Below are positions 42,301 to 49,414 of a DNA stretch of 64,000 nt, in pieces. A program made the translations under genes and the position numbers. Source of the DNA: Thermovibrio ammonificans HB-1 (lineage in GTDB: Bacteria > Aquificota > Aquificia > Desulfurobacteriales > Desulfurobacteriaceae); the NCBI RefSeq assembly GCF_000185805.1, contig NC_014926.1, forward strand, positions 1,358,501 through 1,422,500, read 5' to 3'. Below the pieces are notes generated by a model. It did not search any database. It worked only from the letters and a program-made list of their open reading frames with translations, and was not told the DNA's origin. How positions within the stretch are numbered: position 1 is the first letter of the stretch; each line of letters starts with the position of its first letter.

Positions 42301-42522
42301 CTGAACCAGATTCCATACATTCTTTCCAACTTGGATTCCTACTATTATTCTTATTCTATCAACCTTTTTAAGCTCTTCATGAAGTTGATAGAGGCCAGAA
42401 AGATAAAAATAACCTACTATCACGTCAAGCTCTTTTGTATCTTTAAAAAGAGTTTTAAATCTATCTATGAGTTTCCTTCCTGGTTCATTCGTAAAAAAGG
42501 TCAAATCATTAAGCTGGTTCAT
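39367..42522 (-). CDS. PLD-nuclease/SNF2-type helicase fusion protein
   Basis: The 1051-aa protein has an N-terminal phospholipase D-type nuclease domain (about 5-190) with one HKD motif (H132-A-K134, then GSSNFT at 152-157). A superfamily 2 SNF2-like helicase follows: motif I DVVGLGKT (271-278), motif II DEAH (341-344), SAT-like VTATPYN, and motifs V/VI in TDVLAEGINLHRA and VLQRVGRINRVG. Helicases with a PLD domain cut or remodel DNA in several defence systems (DISARM-like, Type I/III-like). It is the first gene of the island operon, transcribed with the methylase 59 nt later. RBS is AAGG. Confidence 0.87.
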   Translation of the reverse strand: MNQLNDLTFFTNEPGRKLIDRFKTLFKDTKELDVIVGYFYLSGLYQLHEELKKVDRIRIIVGIQVGKNVWNLVQLAKNIKKQKEEYLNMVVEELSSASFEESFKKEEAIRDFINWIEEGKLQIKYYPYSPLHAKLYIFKSRSGIDFGRVITGSSNFTISGLKDNLEFNVELKNATDVQFAIERFEELWEKCIDISADIVATIKGKTWLNDEITPYELYLKFLYEFFGEQIDVENEEDIPFPEGFKKLQYQVEAVIDAEKKLRTHGGVFLSDVVGLGKTFIAAMLASKLRKRTLVFAPPHLKDYWEETLRKFLVPGFLVESAGKLPSLDPKDFDDYKLVIVDEAHRFRNEDTKSYKVLHEICRKKNVILVTATPYNNRPSDVRAQLLLFQDKKRPTIPGIYSIDAFFKRLEDKIKKVDRKKNPEFYRKVLKEVGEEIRKKVFTYVMVRRTRKEVMEFYREDLEKQGVTFPKVNKPVKVYYQLDEELDSLFNETIATIKSLTYARYTPALYLRKRSTENIERLSQRNLAGLMKVLLLKRLESSFHSFVSSLERFLKSHKQVLEEFERSGKVYMSKKINVYERIEELLAEVEESDSFDLEKILKDGEVTVYDKNQLTGEFYENLERDVKAIEVLYSKWSKVKSDPKVEELLRLLEKDERLTKARKILIFTEFAETAEYLKKKLAEEFGNSVISYTSTSGRSERDKILENFDPNLPKEKQKDDIRILITTDVLAEGINLHRANVIINYDIPWNPTRVLQRVGRINRVGTTFSEIHIFNFFPVEKTESEIGLEAAAVAKLQAFHEALGEDAKYLTEEEETSPRGLFEKINASVEEEDDNSLLYYLKKLQKVKEENPELYKQIKEFPKKARSCRFWNKNFLITLLKKGNVKKIFLCYEDKPAREIDFLEAVELLEADEDERRAPLNRELFHKLLSENVRAFESELNQLKHESATGAKSYEKSLIRELKALRGRVSKEGKQVIREALDIINKSGLPKSVAREIYKVVTSKSDIPKKVKILKEFVERYSSPTEESGFFDNQELEVILSQLFLKERNLEL

Positions 42523-42556
42523 TATTCTACCTTATGAAATTGGTTTCAAAAGCAAA

Positions 42557-42574
42557 GGGGAGCTCCCGCTCCCC
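42557..42574 (-). terminator. hairpin terminator downstream of ppa
   Basis: GGGGAGC (42557-42563) and GCTCCCC (42568-42574) form a 7-bp stem with a 4-nt loop a few bases after the ppa stop, followed on the minus strand by TTTGCTTTT. It separates ppa from the island operon. Confidence 0.65.
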
Positions 42575-42580
42575 AAAATT

Positions 42581-43102
42581 CTACTTACAGTTCTCAATTG
42601 CCCTCTTAATCATCTCCTTGGCTTCGGCGCTACCCTTGTATTCTTTAACCTTCACCCACTTGCCGGGCTCAAGGTCCTTGTAGTGTTCAAAGAAGTGTTT
42701 GATTTCGTTGAGGGTGGCCTCGGGAAGGTCGGTAATCTCCTTAACGTTCTTGAACGTAAGGTCGAGTTTGTCAACGGGAACGGCAAGGATTTTCTCGTCC
42801 TGACCGCTCTCATCTTCCATAACTAAAACCCCGATAGGCCTGCACCTTATTACGCTTCCGGGAACTACGGGTTGGCGGGAGATTACCAGAACGTCTATGG
42901 GGTCGCCGTCGTCTGCAAGGGTGTTTGGAACGAAGCCGTAGTTTGCAGGGTAGAACATGGGGGTAAAGAGGAAGCGGTCAACGAAAATCGCTCCGCTCTC
43001 TTTGTCAACTTCGTACTTAACGTTTGAGCCCTGAGGAATTTCTATAACAGCGTAGATGTCCTCTGGCGGGTTCTTGCCCGGGGGTATTTTCTTTACGTCC
43101 AT
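42581..43102 (-). CDS. ppa: inorganic pyrophosphatase
   Basis: This family I soluble pyrophosphatase hydrolyses PPi to drive biosynthesis. The 173-aa protein has the conserved [17 protein letters not shown], the [12 protein letters not shown] segment and the metal-binding [11 protein letters not shown], plus later acidic residues ([13 protein letters not shown]). Length matches bacterial Ppa. It borders the defence island on the right, as lepA does on the left. RBS is GGAAGGAGG. Confidence 0.96.
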   Translation of the reverse strand: MDVKKIPPGKNPPEDIYAVIEIPQGSNVKYEVDKESGAIFVDRFLFTPMFYPANYGFVPNTLADDGDPIDVLVISRQPVVPGSVIRCRPIGVLVMEDESGQDEKILAVPVDKLDLTFKNVKEITDLPEATLNEIKHFFEHYKDLEPGKWVKVKEYKGSAEAKEMIKRAIENCK

Positions 43103-43158
43103 AGAGCCCTCCTTCCGGTTGTTTTATAGGTTGTCAGATTATATAAACTGGACCGCCG

Positions 43159-43187
43159 TTGACACTATTTAACAAAGTTAATACTAT
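43159..43187 (+). promoter_or_regulatory. sigma-70-type promoter of feoAB
   Basis: A perfect -35 TTGACA (43159-43164), 17-bp spacer and -10 TACTAT (43182-43187) lie just before the AGGAGGAGC ribosome site of feoA. It drives feoA-feoB. No clear Fur box is visible by eye. Confidence 0.7.
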
Positions 43188-43208
43188 CTAACTTAGGAGG
43201 AGCTAAGT

Positions 43209-43430
43209 ATGAAGTTACTTGAAGCAAGGGAAGGAAGCACGGTTGAGATTCTAAATATAGAAGGCGGACTCGGGGTAAGGAACAGGCTCGCAGCAATAGG
43301 GATATACCCGGGAGCACGGGTAAGGGTGATTAAATCCCCTCCCGGCCCGTTTATAGTAGAGGTTGCCGGAAGTAGGGTGGCAATAGGAAAGGGAATGGCA
43401 GCCAAGGTAGAGGTTAGGGAGGTTGAATGA
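43209..43430 (+). CDS. feoA: ferrous iron transport protein A
   Basis: This 73-aa SH3-like FeoA has the family pattern 'G-L-x-x-R-L-x-x-I-G-I-Y-P-G' (LGVRNRLAAIGIYPGARV) and the closing GSRVAIGKGMAAKVEV. It works with FeoB in Fe2+ uptake. Its end overlaps feoB by 4 nt (ATGA). Confidence 0.9.
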   Translation: MKLLEAREGSTVEILNIEGGLGVRNRLAAIGIYPGARVRVIKSPPGPFIVEVAGSRVAIGKGMAAKVEVREVE

Positions 43431-45442
43431 AAAGGGTAAAGGTGGCTCTTGTAGGTAACCCAAACGTAGGTAAAACGGCCATTATGAACGCCCTTGCCGG
43501 CACAAGTGAGAAGGTTGGAAACTGGCCGGGGGTAACTGTTCAGAAGAAGGTAGGGAAATACCACTTTAAAGGCTTTGAGATTGAACTTATAGACCTCCCC
43601 GGTATATACAGCCTTACATCTTTTACCCTCGAGGAGCGGGTAACGAGGAACTTCCTCTTAAGCGGCGACTACAACGTAGTTGCAAACGTTATAGACGCAA
43701 CGCTCCTGGGAAGAAACCTCTACCTTACCTTAGAGCTTTTAGAGATGGGCATCAGGCCCGTGGTAGCACTCAACAAGGTAGATGAGCTGAAAGAGTTCGG
43801 CTTTTCGGTGAACTCAAAAGAGCTTGCCAAGCTTTTACGCCTTCCGGTTGTAGAGGTTTCCGCCCTTAAAAGGAAAGGGCTGGAGGAGTTATCAGAAACG
43901 TTTCTAATGGTGGCAACCGGGGACCTTAAACCTGAAGGATTCACGCCCACATACTCGGAAAAAGTGGAAAACGCTATTGAGCTTTTAAAGCTAAAGCTGA
44001 AAGGCGAGCTTCCCCCCAACTTCCCCTTCAACTTAAGGTGGTTTGCGGTGAAGCTCCTGGAAAAGGACGAGGAAGTCACCCAGTACCTAAAGAACCACTT
44101 TAAGAACTCAGACGAAATCCTGAAAGAGATTGAGAGAATCGAGAAAGAGCTTCACCCCCTCTACAACTGCGACCTCCCCTCCCTCATCGCCAGGGAGCGG
44201 TTCCTGCTAGCCTCAAAAATAGCGAGAAAAGTTGTAAAAAGCGGGGAGAAAGAGCCCGAAGTAGAAAGATTAAGCGATAAAGTGGACAAAATCGTAACAA
44301 ACCCCCTAACCGGGATTCCCATATTCTTTGCAGTAATGTGGGCAGTTTTCAAGCTCACCTTTACCCTTTCGCAGCCGCTGAGCGAGGCGATAGACTGGCT
44401 CTTCAGCGGCCTACTGCCTGAGGTTGTGGGAAAGGTGATTCAAAACCCAACACTACTCTCCCTGGTAAACGACGGTATTCTTGCAGGCATCGGCGCCGTT
44501 ATGGTCTTCCTTCCGGTTCTTGCCATCCTCTACCTGTTGATGGCCGTACTTGAAGACACCGGATACATGGCAAGGGCAGCGGCCCTTTGGGACAACTTCA
44601 TGAGGAAATTCGGCCTCAGCGGAGCCTCGGTGATTCCCATGATACTGGGGTTCGGGTGCAACGTTCCGGCCGTTTACGCAACCAGGGCAATGAGGTCGCA
44701 CTACCAGAAGCTCATAACAATGGCAATAATCCCCTGGATGTCCTGCAGCGCACGGCTTACAGTGTACACAGTATTCGTAGCGGCCTTCTTCCGAGAGCAC
44801 CAGGCATCGGTTATGCTCGGCCTATACGGTTTTGGCGTTCTCCTTGCGCTCGGGCTGGCCACCGTTATGTCCAAGTTCTTAAAGAGCGAAGAAGACGACT
44901 TCTTCATAGAGCTTCCCCCCTACAAACTGCCGGCCTGGAGCGTTGTAGTGAACCAGACCCTAATTGAGGTAAGAGAGTTTATAACCAAAGCGGGAACCGT
45001 TATATTCGCAGCCTCCCTCGTTATATGGGCCCTTGCCTCCCTTCCACCGGGAAGCGGGTACGCAGGAGAGAACAGCCTCGTAGGCAGAGTGGGGAAGGCC
45101 CTGCTGCCGGTATTTGAGCCTATAGGCATCCAAGACTGGAAGCCGATAGTGGCGCTGATATTCGGGGCACTGGCGAAGGAAGTTGTGGTAGGAACAATGG
45201 GAACCCTTTACGGAACCGGAGAAAGCGGCCTGATAAAGGTAATCCAGAGCACCTTCACCCCCGAAAGCGCATTCGCCTTCTTAGTGTTCACCCTCCTTTA
45301 CATCCCCTGCGTTGCAACAATTGCCGCAATAAAGCAGGAGAGCGGAAGCTGGAAGTTCCCAGCAGGGGTTGTAGCAGTTGAGCTTGCCGTTGCTTGGAGC
45401 GCCGCCTTCCTCACATACAACGCCGCACGGGCTATCTTTTAA
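43427..45442 (+). CDS. feoB: ferrous iron transporter FeoB
   Basis: FeoB imports Fe2+ across the inner membrane. The 671-aa protein has an N-terminal G domain with G1 GNPNVGKTAI (10-19), the SGTSEKVGNWPGVTV switch, G3 DLPGIYSL and G4 NKVDE, a helical GDI domain, then membrane segments from about residue 290. The two Gate motifs are seen as MILGFGCNVPAVYATR and FIPCVATIAAIKQE-type segments. It is slightly shorter than E. coli FeoB (no FeoC region). Confidence 0.95.
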   Translation: MKRVKVALVGNPNVGKTAIMNALAGTSEKVGNWPGVTVQKKVGKYHFKGFEIELIDLPGIYSLTSFTLEERVTRNFLLSGDYNVVANVIDATLLGRNLYLTLELLEMGIRPVVALNKVDELKEFGFSVNSKELAKLLRLPVVEVSALKRKGLEELSETFLMVATGDLKPEGFTPTYSEKVENAIELLKLKLKGELPPNFPFNLRWFAVKLLEKDEEVTQYLKNHFKNSDEILKEIERIEKELHPLYNCDLPSLIARERFLLASKIARKVVKSGEKEPEVERLSDKVDKIVTNPLTGIPIFFAVMWAVFKLTFTLSQPLSEAIDWLFSGLLPEVVGKVIQNPTLLSLVNDGILAGIGAVMVFLPVLAILYLLMAVLEDTGYMARAAALWDNFMRKFGLSGASVIPMILGFGCNVPAVYATRAMRSHYQKLITMAIIPWMSCSARLTVYTVFVAAFFREHQASVMLGLYGFGVLLALGLATVMSKFLKSEEDDFFIELPPYKLPAWSVVVNQTLIEVREFITKAGTVIFAASLVIWALASLPPGSGYAGENSLVGRVGKALLPVFEPIGIQDWKPIVALIFGALAKEVVVGTMGTLYGTGESGLIKVIQSTFTPESAFAFLVFTLLYIPCVATIAAIKQESGSWKFPAGVVAVELAVAWSAAFLTYNAARAIF

Positions 45443-45466
45443 GCGAGAACCCCTTTCGGAGGCGGG

Positions 45467-46768
45467 TTGGCCAAAAAGAGAACCGTTTTTGTCTGTCAGG
45501 AGTGCGGCTACAGGACTCCCAAGTGGGCCGGCAGGTGCCCCGAGTGCGGCAGCTGGGGCAGCTTCGTAGAGGAAGTAGAGAGCCCCAAGCCAAAGAGACA
45601 AAGGCGTTGGGTAGAGAGCGAAATCTCCGAGCCCGTTCCCATAGGAGAAGTAACGGGGAAACCGCAGGAGAGGCTCAGAACCGGCATAGAGGAGCTCGAT
45701 AGGGTTCTCGGAGGGGGAATCGTAAAGGGCTCGGTCTCACTTTTCTCCGGAGAGCCGGGCGTAGGGAAATCCACCCTGCTACTCCAGGTGGCGGGGCTAC
45801 TGGCCGAAAAGGGCAGGGTTCTATACGTAACAGCTGAGGAATCTCCGGAGCAGGTGGCGCTGAGAGCAAGAAGACTCGGCGTAGAGAGCAAGAACCTCTA
45901 CCTACTCGCCGAGAACAACCTGGAGGCAATTGCACAGGCCGTAGAGAAGCTGAACCCCCTGTTCGCGGTTTTCGACTCCATCCAGACCCTCTACCTTCCC
46001 GAAATAGAGTCTGCAGCCGGTTCTGTATCTCAGGTTAGGGAGTCGGCGGCCTTCATAACAAACCTCTCAAAGAGAAGGAGGCTCACCTCCTTCATAGTAG
46101 GCCACGTGACAAAGGAAGGGAGCATTGCAGGCCCCAAGGTTTTGGAACACATAGTAGATGCCGTTTTCCAGTTTGAAGGGGACAGGGGCTACAACTTCAG
46201 GATTCTAAAGAGCTTAAAAAACAGGTTCGGAAGCTCGGGGGAGCTCGCCGTTTTCGAGATGACAGAGTCGGGCCTAAAAGAGGTTCCCAATCCTTCACAG
46301 TTCTTCCTGGCAGAAAGGCCTAAAGGGAAGGCGGGCTCTGTCATCTTTGCGGGAATAGAGGGGAGTAGGCCGATACTCTTAGAGGTCCAAGCCCTTGTAA
46401 CGAGGGCAATATTCACAACCCCCCAGAGGAAGGCCAAGGGGATAAGCCCCAACAGGCTCTCGATAATCGTTGCAGTCCTGGAGAAGGAGCTGGGAATTCC
46501 GCTCAGGAACTTCGACGTTTTCGTAAACGTTGTGGGAGGGGTAAAGGTGGACGAGCCGGCCGTAGACCTCCCGGTTGCGGCGGCAATAGTCTCAAGTTAC
46601 TTTGAGAGGCCGGTTAGGGAAGACGTTGCACTGTTTGGTGAGATTGGACTTACAGGGGAGGTAAGAAGGGTAAAGCTGGAAGAGGTGCGCGAAAAGGAAG
46701 CCAAGAAAAATAACCTCAAAACCTTTAAAAGCATCAAGACATTAAAAGATTTAACAAAACTTATTTAA
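45467..46768 (+). CDS. radA: DNA repair protein RadA
   Basis: RadA/Sms is a RecA-like helicase that promotes branch migration in recombination. The 433-aa protein has an N-terminal Cys4 zinc finger (C10, C13, C24, C27), Walker A GEPGVGKSTL (95-104), Walker B FAVFDSIQTLY, the RadA-specific KNRFG motif (LKNRFGSSGELAVF) and a C-terminal Lon-like domain. The start is TTG at 45467 behind GGAGGCGGG. The C-terminus is slightly shorter than usual and ends Lys-rich. Confidence 0.93.
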   Translation: MAKKRTVFVCQECGYRTPKWAGRCPECGSWGSFVEEVESPKPKRQRRWVESEISEPVPIGEVTGKPQERLRTGIEELDRVLGGGIVKGSVSLFSGEPGVGKSTLLLQVAGLLAEKGRVLYVTAEESPEQVALRARRLGVESKNLYLLAENNLEAIAQAVEKLNPLFAVFDSIQTLYLPEIESAAGSVSQVRESAAFITNLSKRRRLTSFIVGHVTKEGSIAGPKVLEHIVDAVFQFEGDRGYNFRILKSLKNRFGSSGELAVFEMTESGLKEVPNPSQFFLAERPKGKAGSVIFAGIEGSRPILLEVQALVTRAIFTTPQRKAKGISPNRLSIIVAVLEKELGIPLRNFDVFVNVVGGVKVDEPAVDLPVAAAIVSSYFERPVREDVALFGEIGLTGEVRRVKLEEVREKEAKKNNLKTFKSIKTLKDLTKLI

Positions 46769-46850
46769 CATAACCCTGTAAATATTTTATCTTGACCAAT
46801 GAAATTCATTATAAACACAGCAGCAAAAGAAAAAACCAGGAGGGAGAAAG

Positions 46851-47855
46851 ATGAAAAAAAGTCTAACTCTACTAACATTGTTAGTCGCTTTAAGCAGCTG
46901 CGGAGGCGGAGGTGGAGGAAGCACTAATCTATCTAGTGAAAATACTACTGCAACCTCCGTTACATACTTAGGCGCCGCATCTCAAGGTGATCTAGCTAAA
47001 TTTTCACTCAACGGGAACAGCTTAACCTATGAAGTCCAAGGTCCCGTATTTGGAGATGTCAAAGGGAACATGACTATTCAAGTAAACCAACAAAAACCCT
47101 TCTACAAGGGTGAAGTTAATGGAACGCAAGTATATATGATGTTATCCGGAAACATAGGTTTCGCAGACGTCATAATAAACGGAACAGACACTCTTCTCGT
47201 AGGACTTAGCAATATAGGTAACTTGACAGATTCTGAAATAGCAGGGAAAGATTTTGTTTATGTAGAAGTTTTAAATACTGGTGAGGTAGGCGGATACACT
47301 ATCAGACTAAACTCCGACCACACTTGGACAATGTACGATTTCTCTGGAAATCTTGAGGACTCCGGTTCTTGGCAGATGACAAGTGAAAATTATGTTAACG
47401 CCACCGACAGCTACGGAAATACCTACCATGTAATAATTAAACCAGGCATTAGTAGAGCAGGTTTTATAGTTGACCTACCAAATGGCTTTGGTATCGGTTT
47501 AGAGCAAAAAGCACTTACTCAAAACGAGATAACCGGAACATACAGTTATTACTCCTACGACGTTCAATACGATGAAGACTGCTTTGGAACTGTCAAAGTT
47601 TGGTATGACAATTCAACTAATACATATAAATACTTAGCAAAAACCATTTGGTGCGACGACCCAGCAGATATAGGATACGAAGAAAATGGCACTTTAACTC
47701 CTAATTCCCCTGTTAATGGAACTTTAACTCTAACAGATCCTCAGGGCAACAAAGGATATATATTCCTTGACCCCGAGGACGGATACTTTACAGGAGTTGG
47801 GGTAGATTCAAATGGTTACATAACTGACTACATGATAGGTTCAAATAAATACTAA
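46851..47855 (+). CDS. lipoprotein with poly-Gly tether, AT-rich
   Basis: The 334-aa protein begins MKKSLTLLTLLVALSSC with the lipobox Cys at 17 and then GGGGGGSTN. The body is beta-rich, acidic and Tyr/Asn/Thr-rich, with a calcium-like NSDHTWTMYDFSGNLEDSGSW segment. Codon use is clearly more AT-rich than the flanking radA and PHP genes. The N-terminus is built like the lipoproteins at 19546 and 22652; the rest is different. Function unknown. RBS is AGGAGGG; a terminator follows. Confidence 0.75.
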   Translation: MKKSLTLLTLLVALSSCGGGGGGSTNLSSENTTATSVTYLGAASQGDLAKFSLNGNSLTYEVQGPVFGDVKGNMTIQVNQQKPFYKGEVNGTQVYMMLSGNIGFADVIINGTDTLLVGLSNIGNLTDSEIAGKDFVYVEVLNTGEVGGYTIRLNSDHTWTMYDFSGNLEDSGSWQMTSENYVNATDSYGNTYHVIIKPGISRAGFIVDLPNGFGIGLEQKALTQNEITGTYSYYSYDVQYDEDCFGTVKVWYDNSTNTYKYLAKTIWCDDPADIGYEENGTLTPNSPVNGTLTLTDPQGNKGYIFLDPEDGYFTGVGVDSNGYITDYMIGSNKY

Positions 47856-47881
47856 GCTACAAACGGCTTAATTATTATCTC

Positions 47882-47916
47882 AAGGGGAGAGGTAATTCCT
47901 CTCCCCTTAGTTTTTT
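47882..47916. terminator. strong terminator after the lipoprotein gene
   Basis: AAGGGGAGAGG (47882-47892) and CCTCTCCCCTT (47898-47908) form an 11-bp stem with a 5-nt loop, followed by AG and TTTTTT. It ends the plus-strand lipoprotein gene and can also serve the minus-strand tRNA gene that points toward it. Confidence 0.88.
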
Positions 47917-47936
47917 ATCTCAACTAAAGCAAAATA

Positions 47937-48031
47937 TGGCGGAGGCGGATGGGAATCGAACCCACCACCCCGCTCCAAGCGGGGCCACCGGATTTGAAGT
48001 CCGGGGGGGACACCAGCCCCCGTCCGCCTCC
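47937..48031 (-). tRNA. selC: tRNA-Sec (anticodon UCA)
   Basis: The 95-nt minus-strand RNA has an 8-bp acceptor stem (GGAGGCGG with CCGCCTCC), a long 6-bp D stem (GGGGGC region), an anticodon arm CCGGA-CTTCAAA-TCCGG with anticodon TCA, a long variable arm (GCCCCGC...GCGGGG) and a T arm with GGTTCGATTCC. An extra-long acceptor/D arm, the big variable arm and the UCA anticodon define selenocysteine tRNA. The discriminator G and CCA are encoded. It lies 12 nt after the PHP gene stop and is probably cotranscribed with it. The organism therefore should make selenoproteins. Confidence 0.95.
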
Positions 48032-48043
48032 AGGAGAAAATTT

Positions 48044-48706
48044 CTACCCTAAGCTACGGCCAGTCAAGCGTTTAACGAGCGTTTCACTGTTTACAAAGCA
48101 GGCGTCCACTTCGCTAACCGTAAGCCCGGCCCCCACTCCTACGGTAACGGCAAAGGCCCTTGTTATGAGGTCCGAGGGGGAATGGGCGTCGGTGTTTATA
48201 ACCAGCTTTGCCCCCGCTTCCCTCGCAAGCCTCACAACGTGGCCGTTGGTGATGTTGTGGCCCCGCCTGGCGGTTATCTCAAGGTAAACGCCCTTTTCTG
48301 CGGCAAATTCGGCCTCCCTCTCGGTTAAGAGGCCGGGGTGGGCAAGGATGTCGGCACCCCCCTCTATGGCGGCAAGGTTGGTTCCCGGCGCAACGGGTTC
48401 AACAACGGTCTCCCCGTGAACAACCACTATAAGGGCCCCGGCGTTCCTGCACCTGTGTATGAGCTCGGGAATTGCGGCAGGCGGAACGTGGGTTATCTCT
48501 ACGCCGGGAATAACAACCAGGGATGTTTCTCTGTTCAAGAGCTCGCAGGCCCTTGAAACCCTCTCTATCACGAAGTCGTAGTTTGAGTGGTCTACATGGT
48601 CGGTCAGAGCTATGGCCCTGTAGCCTTTGGCCTCTGCCCTTCTCACAAGCTCGCTGGGGATAAGCTCTCCGTCGCTGAAGATTGTGTGAGTGTGAAGGTC
48701 TATCAT
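48044..48706 (-). CDS. PHP domain phosphoesterase
   Basis: The 220-aa PHP domain protein starts MIDLHTHTIFSDGE (metal-binding HxHxxxSDG), continues with ALTDHVDH, PGVEITHV, VVHGETVV, ILAHPG, and closes with NTDAHSP. These are the metal-ligand motifs of PHP phosphoesterases (histidinol-phosphatase-like, PolX-like). Substrate not identifiable. It directly precedes the selenocysteine tRNA gene on the same strand. Confidence 0.87.
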   Translation of the reverse strand: MIDLHTHTIFSDGELIPSELVRRAEAKGYRAIALTDHVDHSNYDFVIERVSRACELLNRETSLVVIPGVEITHVPPAAIPELIHRCRNAGALIVVVHGETVVEPVAPGTNLAAIEGGADILAHPGLLTEREAEFAAEKGVYLEITARRGHNITNGHVVRLAREAGAKLVINTDAHSPSDLITRAFAVTVGVGAGLTVSEVDACFVNSETLVKRLTGRSLG

Positions 48707-48735
48707 GGGCTGCTCTCCGGGTTTAAATTTTCGGT

Positions 48736-49401
48736 ATGGCAGGTTTAAGTATAGCCCAACTGCTTCAAGTTCTCCTTGAGCACTTCGGCCCCCAGAACTG
48801 GTGGCCGGCAGAGACGCCGTTTGAGGTGTGCGTAGGGGCAGTGCTCACTCAAAATACAACTTGGGAGAACGCCTCAAGGGCCGTAGGAAACCTTAAGAAG
48901 GCGAACCTGTTAACCCCCGAGGCCCTGAGTTCAACCGATGAAGGAGAGCTTCAAAACCTCATAAAGCCGGCGGGCTTTTTCAGGCAGAAGGCCCGGTATC
49001 TAAAGGAGCTCTCCCGGTTTGTGGTAAGGGAAGGGGGAATAGAGGGGTTAAAGGCACAACCCCTTAAAGTTTTAAGGCCGAAGCTCTTAAACGTAAAAGG
49101 GATAGGGCCGGAAACGGCCGATTCCATACTGCTTTACGCCCTCGATAAGCCCTCCTTCGTTGTAGATAAGTACACAAAGAGGCTCCTTTACAGGCTTGGG
49201 GTTCTGGAGGGCGAGTCGGTTAGCTACAACCGGGTGAAGACCCTCGTTGAGGGGGAGATTCCGCCTACAGAGGAGCACCTAAAGGAGTATAAAGAGCTTC
49301 ACGCCCTAATAGTGGAGCTCTGCAAGAGATACTGTAAAACGCGGCCGAACTGCCGAGAATGTCCATTAAGGGAGCTATGCTACAATCAACACAACCCATA
49401 A
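48736..49401 (+). CDS. HhH-GPD DNA glycosylase, MagIII-like (endonuclease III superfamily)
   Basis: The 221-aa protein has the endonuclease III fold: GAVLTQNTTWENASRAV, the helix-hairpin-helix VKGIGPETADSILLYA, the catalytic-type Asp in FVVDKYTKRLLYRLG and a C-terminal Cys cluster (CKTRPNCRECPLREL C). The GIGPETAD stretch has Glu where Nth has its catalytic Lys, so it is a monofunctional glycosylase in type. GIGxExADxILxY and VVDKY match 3-methyladenine glycosylase MagIII as I know it. The Cys spacing (x5, x2, x5) differs slightly from the usual [4Fe-4S] loop. Confidence 0.82.
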   Translation: MAGLSIAQLLQVLLEHFGPQNWWPAETPFEVCVGAVLTQNTTWENASRAVGNLKKANLLTPEALSSTDEGELQNLIKPAGFFRQKARYLKELSRFVVREGGIEGLKAQPLKVLRPKLLNVKGIGPETADSILLYALDKPSFVVDKYTKRLLYRLGVLEGESVSYNRVKTLVEGEIPPTEEHLKEYKELHALIVELCKRYCKTRPNCRECPLRELCYNQHNP

Positions 49402-49414
49402 TGAGGACGAGGGA

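Noticed and set aside
31645-42522. CRISPR array or integrase/attachment sites in the defence island
   Set aside because: No regularly spaced repeats, no integrase or transposase frame and no tRNA at the island borders are visible.
47949-48287. 112-codon frame covering the tRNA
   Set aside because: It crosses the clearly folded tRNA-Sec and overlaps the PHP gene antisense.
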